Below, one piece after another: positions 5,757-8,929 of a stretch of DNA of 8,929 nt. How positions within the stretch are numbered: the stretch's first letter is position 1; the number at the start of each line of letters is the position of its first letter. The notes beneath the pieces are model-generated. The model saw nothing but the letters and a program-made list of their open reading frames with translations, had not been told where the DNA came from and did not search any database. This DNA is from an uncultured bacterium (GTDB taxonomy: Bacteria > Patescibacteriota > Minisyncoccia > UBA6257 > JAGGUH01): positions 1 to 8,929 of the forward strand of contig CALGBJ010000003.1 of NCBI GenBank assembly GCA_937877385.1, in the 5' to 3' direction. A program made the translations under genes and the position numbers.

Positions 5757-6965
5757 ATGGAAGAAATAAGAAAATTGAGCAAACTTTTGGCGACTGAAGA
5801 AAGAATTTTAGTTCGTCTTTTTGGCGAAAAGAAGAATTTAGCCAAAATAATCATTAGAGAGAATAATCATAAGATAAATTCTCTTCTAAACGATGCTTCT
5901 TTAAAAAAAAGAAATTGGCAAGAGGTTTGTTTTTTCCTTAGAAGAAGACACCAAAAGATTATTAATTCCTTCCTTTCTCTTTTAAAAAAACAAAGAAAGG
6001 AGGAAAACTTATCTTTGGCAGATTTTATTTTAAAGGAAAGAAATTACCCTCAAGGCGAATTTCTAAAAATTGAAAAAATTAAAGAGATTCTTTTTTTGGA
6101 AAAGCCAAAAAAAATAATGGCTCATTTTTCTTTTAGGAGAGTAGAAGAACTTTTTGAAAAGATTGACATTTGGGAAATTTTAGCTTCTTTAAGATTTGTT
6201 GAAGGAATTGATTGGTTAAATAAAAAGTTTTTGCCTTATTATCTTTCTTTGAAAGCAAGCGATTTTGAGAAGAGACAGATTAAAATTATTGGACTTTCCG
6301 AAAAGTGGTCTCCTTTAGCAAAGAAATTTATTAAGAAAAAATTTCACAATATTAGCCATTTAAAAGAATTTGGCTTGATTTTTATTATTCCTCTAAAAGA
6401 GAGCAGTCAAGAAAAATTTTTCTGCGACTTTGCTTTGATTTTCCATTATTTAAGAGAAATAGAATTTTTTGACCAACTTTTTCGTTCTTTTAGAAAAAAG
6501 AGGGATTGGCAGAGGAATCTTATTAAATCTTTGGAAGGTATTAAACCAGAAGAGAAAAATAAAACGAGGGCAAATAATTGGTTAATTTTTAGCCAATATT
6601 TAGCCAAAATTAATAAAAATGACTGGCGGCTTGCTTTGCCTCATCTTAATTCAGAAAGTTGTCATTGGTATCGGGCCACAACTGATTTAGTTAAATTAGG
6701 TAAAAAAATTGGCTTGAAAGACGAGGACTTAAAATTTTGGCAAGGAACAAATTGGCTTGGAGATTTCTTTTTTAGAGACAAAAAGGAAGAATTGGTTAGT
6801 TTTAATTTTTTAGATATTTCTCTTTCTTTGGCTAATAAAAGAAAGGAATTCTATTCCTATCATTTTCATGAAGCTCTCTGGAATAGAATTTTTGAAAAAA
6901 TTTTTCCTCAAAGAAAAATAGAAGAAGAACTCCAAAAAAATTGGCTCAGAGGAAAAATTATCTAA
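5757..6965 (+). CDS. Hypothetical protein, 402 residues
   Basis: I do not recognise this protein. It is highly charged and lysine/glutamate-rich, appears almost entirely helical, and has no signal peptide, transmembrane segment, nucleotide-binding loop or metal cluster that I can see, so it is probably cytoplasmic. Segments worth searching are EKWSPLAKKFIKKK (about 182-195), LKEFGLIFIIPLKE (203-216), and a tryptophan- and histidine-containing C-terminal half (about 285-350) with NDWRLALPHLN and FWQGTNWLGDFF. Codon and base use match the neighbours, and the long open frame supports a real gene. The ATG is the first in frame and has no Shine-Dalgarno sequence. It stands alone: a palindromic element lies upstream and a minus-strand tRNA region downstream. 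It may be a lineage-specific Patescibacteria family. Confidence 0.8.
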   Translation: MEEIRKLSKLLATEERILVRLFGEKKNLAKIIIRENNHKINSLLNDASLKKRNWQEVCFFLRRRHQKIINSFLSLLKKQRKEENLSLADFILKERNYPQGEFLKIEKIKEILFLEKPKKIMAHFSFRRVEELFEKIDIWEILASLRFVEGIDWLNKKFLPYYLSLKASDFEKRQIKIIGLSEKWSPLAKKFIKKKFHNISHLKEFGLIFIIPLKESSQEKFFCDFALIFHYLREIEFFDQLFRSFRKKRDWQRNLIKSLEGIKPEEKNKTRANNWLIFSQYLAKINKNDWRLALPHLNSESCHWYRATTDLVKLGKKIGLKDEDLKFWQGTNWLGDFFFRDKKEELVSFNFLDISLSLANKRKEFYSYHFHEALWNRIFEKIFPQRKIEEELQKNWLRGKII

Positions 6966-6988
6966 TCTTTAGTCGGAGTGGCGGGATT

Positions 6989-7052
6989 TGTCCAGTACCA
7001 GAATAAATTCGATACTGGACATCCAGAACCGAACTCTGTTCTGGTTCTGGAT
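6989..7052 (-). repeat. Double-hairpin insertion in a tRNA T-loop
   Basis: Without 63 bases here, the plus strand would read GCGGGATTTGAACCCGC, a perfect T-arm in reverse. The extra sequence is two adjacent hairpins. One pairs TGTCCAGTA (6989-6997) with TACTGGACA (7013-7021). The other pairs ATCCAGAACC (7021-7030) with GGTTCTGGAT (7043-7052) and continues inward through GAAC/GTTC. The dinucleotide TG occurs at both ends (6989-6990 and 7052-7053). Confidence 0.7.
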
Positions 7053-7064
7053 GAACCCGCGACC

Positions 7065-7088
7065 CTAATCAACTAATCAACTAATGAG
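7065..7088. repeat. 8-bp tandem repeat
   Basis: Two identical units CTAATCAA are followed by a third, CTAATGAG, with two changes. The array begins directly beside the variable-loop end of the 3' tRNA half, where the missing anticodon strand would be expected. Confidence 0.7.
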
Positions 7089-7190
7089 CAACTCAAGTTG
7101 CAATTACTGAACGTCGCTCGAACTTTCTTTGAGCGATCCCGACACAATGTCGGGATGTTCTGACTCTAGTAATACAGCAAAGCTAATTAC
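7082..7190. other. Cluster of four hairpins, no coding sequence
   Basis: The stretch between the tandem repeat and tRNA-Pro holds four neat stem-loops. They are GCAACT/AGTTGC (7088-7101, extended by TAAT/ATTA), CGCTCGAA/TTTGAGCG with one G-U pair (7115-7135), ATCCCGACA/TGTCGGGAT with a 3-base loop (7136-7156), and GTAAT/ATTAC with an inner AGC/GCT (7169-7190). The second and third abut. I matched no known RNA family. It may be part of the debris that split the tRNA, or a structured RNA transcribed with it. Confidence 0.5.
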
Positions 7191-7240
7191 AGGCGCGGAG
7201 TAGGTTTTTCTTCGCTTCAAAAGACCCTGAAAGTTTCGTA

Positions 7241-7317
7241 TGGTCGGGGCACCGAGACTTGAACTCGGAACCTCCGGCTCCCAAAGCCGGCGCGCTAACC
7301 AATTGCGCCATGCCCCG
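7241..7317 (-). tRNA. tRNA-Pro (anticodon UGG)
   Basis: On the minus strand the cloverleaf is complete: acceptor CGGGGCA/TGCCCCG, D-stem GCGC/GCGC, anticodon stem CCGGC/GCCGG with loop TTTGGGA (UGG at 34-36), variable AGGTT and T-arm CCGAG-TTCAAGT-CTCGG. The discriminator is A and CCA is encoded (7241-7243). The C1-G72 pair is typical of bacterial tRNA-Pro. It begins directly after the 5' half of a broken tRNA and has no promoter of its own, so it probably depends on the one at 7367-7395. Confidence 0.95.
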
Positions 7318-7366
7318 AAATTTAGACAGGCGCCTTAAGCCGCTAGGCCACACTCCGATTTTTTTT

Positions 7367-7395
7367 ATTTTAGCAGAAAAGATTATTTTAGGCAA
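7367..7395 (-). promoter_or_regulatory. Sigma-70-type promoter for the tRNA-Pro cluster
   Basis: On the minus strand TTGCCT (7390-7395) and TAAAAT (7367-7372) are separated by 17 bp. The predicted start near 7360 is about three bases before the first base of the broken tRNA at 7357. This implies that the damaged 5' half is still transcribed as the leader of tRNA-Pro. The -10 sequence is the same as that of the tRNA-Arg promoter. Confidence 0.55.
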
Positions 7396-7397
7396 AT

Positions 7398-7425
7398 TTG
7401 ACAATTTAAGATAGTTGGCTAAAAT
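7398..7425 (+). promoter_or_regulatory. Sigma-70-type promoter for rpmE-prfA, likely leaderless
   Basis: A perfect TTGACA (7398-7403) and TAAAAT (7420-7425) are 16 bp apart. The predicted start at about 7431-7433 coincides with the rpmE ATG at 7433, so the message should have essentially no leader. It also rules out the in-frame TTG at 7415, which lies inside the promoter. Confidence 0.75.
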
Positions 7426-7432
7426 AGGCGAT

Positions 7433-7660
7433 ATGAAGAAAGAAATTCATCCAAAATATTATCCTCGGGCAAAAGTTAAATGCCATTGTGGTAAAGTTTT
7501 CTTTTTAGGGGCAACTAAACCAGAGATTAATGTAGATGTCTGTAGTTTTTGTCATCCTTTTTATACTGGCCAGGAAAAAATTATTGACACAGCTGGTAGA
7601 GTGGAAAAATTTGAAAGAAGAAGAAAAAAAGCAATAAAAAACAATGGAGGAGAAAATTAA
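7433..7660 (+). CDS. rpmE: 50S ribosomal protein L31 (zinc-binding form)
   Basis: L31 bridges the large and small subunits of the ribosome. This 75-residue protein starts with the family signature MKKEIHPKYY and has all four zinc-ligand cysteines: Cys17 and Cys19 (CHCG) and Cys37 and Cys40 (VCSFCHPFYTG). It is thus the C+ form rather than the zinc-independent paralogue. The segment DTAGRVEKFERR matches the conserved end of the family. I start at the ATG rather than the upstream TTG because L31 proteins begin MKK and the promoter covers the TTG. Its 3' end overlaps the prfA start by 17 bp, and rpmE next to prfA is a familiar bacterial arrangement. Confidence 0.96.
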   Translation: MKKEIHPKYYPRAKVKCHCGKVFFLGATKPEINVDVCSFCHPFYTGQEKIIDTAGRVEKFERRRKKAIKNNGGEN

Positions 7661-8372
7661 TAATTATATCTTAATGGAAATTAGAGCCGGCGCTGGTGGA
7701 GAAGAGGCGGCTCTTTTTGTTAGTGATCTTTTTAGGATGTATCAAAAGTATAGCCAGAAAAATAATTGGCAGTTAAAGGTCATTGATGAGAAAAGGACTG
7801 ATTTGGGAGGGTTAAGAGAGGTTGTTTTTGAAATAGAGGGTCAGGACGCTTATAAAAAATTGAAATGCGAGAGTGGTGTTCATCGCGTTCAGAGAATTCC
7901 TAAGACAGAAAAGTCAGGCCGTTTACATACTTCAACGGCTACAGTGGCTACTTTGCCTCTTTTTCAAGAAAAGCCGAAGCAAATTAATCCAAATGAGTTA
8001 AAAATTGAATTTTTCCGTTCCTCTGGTCCTGGCGGGCAGAATGTTAATAAGGTAGAGACAGCTGTGAGAATTATTCACTTGCCAAGCCAGATAGTGGTTA
8101 CTTGTCAGAGTGAGCGTTCTCAGCAAAAAAATAGAGAGAAGGCCTTGAAGATTCTTAGCGCTAAATTAGCAGAAAGAGAAAGAGAAGAATTTGAAGCAAA
8201 AGTTTCTCAGACAAGAAAAGAACAAATAAAAAGAGCGATGAGGGCAGAGAAAATAAGGACTTATAATTTTCCTCAAAATAGAGTGACCGATCATCGTTAC
8301 CACAAAAGTTGGTATAATTTAGAGGATGTTTTAGAAGGAGATTTGGAAAGAATAACTAAACTTTGTTCTTAA
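7644..8372 (+). CDS. prfA: Peptide chain release factor 1, lacking N-terminal domain 1
   Basis: RF1 recognises the stop codons UAA and UAG and triggers peptide release on the ribosome. The protein has 242 residues against about 355-360 for standard RF1. It begins directly at the PCRF core (MEIRAGAGGEEAALF, 11-25), and the usual first 100 or so residues are absent. The PxT stop-codon reader is Pro86-Lys87-Thr88 in HRVQRIPKTEKSGRLHTS, which marks RF1 rather than RF2. The catalytic GGQ is at 130-132 (SSGPGGQNVNK), and the C-terminal TYNFPQNRVTDHR (206-218) is intact. The missing domain cannot lie upstream, because that DNA encodes rpmE in another frame. There is no prmC gene (the usual GGQ methylase neighbour) in the window. 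It ends on bases shared with the convergent pilin stop. Confidence 0.93.
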   Translation: MEEKINNYILMEIRAGAGGEEAALFVSDLFRMYQKYSQKNNWQLKVIDEKRTDLGGLREVVFEIEGQDAYKKLKCESGVHRVQRIPKTEKSGRLHTSTATVATLPLFQEKPKQINPNELKIEFFRSSGPGGQNVNKVETAVRIIHLPSQIVVTCQSERSQQKNREKALKILSAKLAEREREEFEAKVSQTRKEQIKRAMRAEKIRTYNFPQNRVTDHRYHKSWYNLEDVLEGDLERITKLCS

Positions 8373-8929
8373 AAGGAGAACGGTATTAACCTTAGATTAT
8401 TACCTATCTCATATTTAGTATCTTTATCACCGCCATCATTAGACATTAAAGAGGAATATTTGTTTGATTCTAATACGCAATTAATTTCAAAAGTTTTTGA
8501 ATCGTTGTCACAGACATAACTGAAAAACAATCCTTGGCCGGTGCCGTTGGTTTGATTTAAAGGGTCAACGCCTATTTTGGGAGTAAGATAGGTTGCTTGT
8601 AAGAAATTTATTGGCAGCCAGCCACTTCCATCTACTTTAGCAAGGTCACTTTGGGAAGTGACACAATGATATTGCCAGCCAGATGGCGGGTCAGGCAGAT
8701 CGCCGTTATCTATCAAAGTTTGACAAGTAGAAGTTGAATCAACTAAAGAAAGATAAATAGTCTGACTTGCTTCACCTTGACAAGTATTAGATTGAAAAGG
8801 ACCATCCATATCAAGAGTTCCGCCTGATTGTTCAATAAGATAACTGATTGTCTTGCTCATTTCTTTTAAATCAGAGACTCTTTTGGTGTCCCTGGTTTTT
8901 TTAAAAATCTCAGCAGGATTTGCTAAAAA
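8369..8929 (-). CDS. Pilin-like protein, 5' end beyond the window
   Basis: The minus-strand frame stays open from its stop to the window edge, giving 186 visible residues with the start missing. The first visible residues, FLANPAEIFKKTRD, are typical of the segment just after the hydrophobic helix of type IV pilins and GspG-like pseudopilins. An internal methionine at 8860 is therefore not the true start, although a start-codon-based call would place it there. The head domain has five cysteines and a C-terminal part with GVDPLNQTNG, SYVCDND, CVLESNKY and NDGGDKDTKYEIG, a pattern I associate with Patescibacteria pilins. It is probably secreted and assembled into a filament. It converges on prfA with a 4-bp overlap of stop codons. 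Confidence 0.8.
   Translation of the reverse strand, partial: FLANPAEIFKKTRDTKRVSDLKEMSKTISYLIEQSGGTLDMDGPFQSNTCQGEASQTIYLSLVDSTSTCQTLIDNGDLPDPPSGWQYHCVTSQSDLAKVDGSGWLPINFLQATYLTPKIGVDPLNQTNGTGQGLFFSYVCDNDSKTFEINCVLESNKYSSLMSNDGGDKDTKYEIGNNLRLIPFSF

Larger units (their letters stand above)
6973..7357 (-). pseudogene. Interrupted tRNA: separated 5' and 3' halves around tRNA-Pro
   Basis: On the minus strand the 5' half (7357 down to about 7324) reads acceptor CGGAGTG, TG, a D-arm with stem GCC/GGC, anticodon stem CCTGT, then C32 and U33, and stops being tRNA-like exactly there. The 3' half lies about 260 bp further on: GGGTC, T-stem GCGGG (7060-7056), CCCGC (6985-6981), then CACTCCG (6980-6974) and discriminator A. 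CACTCCG is perfectly complementary to the 5' acceptor. The 3' anticodon strand (expected ACAGG) is missing, so simple rejoining does not give a complete tRNA. The C1-G72/A73 pattern recalls bacterial tRNA-Pro, but the isotype is not assigned. The complete tRNA-Pro(UGG) lies between the halves. Confidence 0.6.

Noticed and set aside
6966..7240. tmRNA, RNase P RNA or SRP RNA in the structured region
   Set aside because: None of their conserved sequence blocks are present, and no tag-peptide frame is visible.
7065..7323. Group I intron in the anticodon loop of the split tRNA
   Set aside because: The 5' half does end after U33, but I found no P/Q/R/S core, no guide sequence for CCTGTCT and no 3' anticodon strand. 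A complete tRNA-Pro fills the place where the intron start should be.
7183..7404. Minus-strand reading frame of 73 codons
   Set aside because: It runs straight through tRNA-Pro and the 5' tRNA half. Its peptide is the familiar artefact of translating tRNA genes.
7415..7432. TTG as start of rpmE
   Set aside because: It sits within the promoter, before the predicted transcript start. L31 proteins begin at MKK.

Overview
The window looks like a piece of a small, AT-rich Patescibacteria (Candidate Phyla Radiation) genome, probably Parcubacteria-like. This is inferred from very compact genes joined by stop-start overlaps, an almost complete lack of Shine-Dalgarno sequences, several pilin-like genes, a DUF4012-type wall protein, a shortened release factor and a small GIY-YIG gene next to tRNAs. 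TGA is used as an ordinary stop, so the genetic code appears standard.

Left end (1-663): tRNA-Arg(CCU) lies on the minus strand. It is divergent from a near-consensus plus-strand promoter (TTGTCA, 17 bp, TATAAT). That promoter leads into a broken tRNA copy, a GIY-YIG nuclease gene and an intact tRNA-Val(UAC). The broken copy and tRNA-Val share their first 25 bases exactly, so the nuclease gene is bracketed by a direct repeat.

Operon (679-5500): frr (ribosome recycling factor), two pilin-like genes and a 1061-residue envelope protein are joined with spacings of -4, +1 and +1 bp. The large protein carries a membrane anchor, a DUF4012-like region, an L,D-transpeptidase domain and an M23 endopeptidase domain. 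One chain could therefore both cross-link and cut peptidoglycan, next to genes for pilus-type filaments. The second pilin carries a near-perfect 16-bp-stem palindrome in the codons of its cleaved leader, flanked by a TTTA direct repeat.

Middle (5501-6965): a non-coding element of about 170 bp with inverted ends and a perfect 34-bp palindrome precedes a 402-residue protein I do not recognise.

Structured region (6966-7432): the minus strand carries an intact tRNA-Pro(UGG) inside what look like the two separated halves of another tRNA. The halves have perfectly complementary 7-bp acceptor arms. The 3' half also has a double hairpin in its T-loop. Several more hairpins and a short tandem repeat fill the rest. 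Back-to-back promoters then serve this tRNA cluster and rpmE.

Right end (7433-8929): rpmE (L31) overlaps prfA (RF1), which lacks the usual N-terminal domain. prfA converges, sharing stop-codon bases, on the 3' part of a third pilin-like gene that runs off the window.

The best leads are the three-module wall enzyme in a pilin operon, the palindrome in the prepilin leader, and the two tRNA genes that appear to have been broken by insertions.
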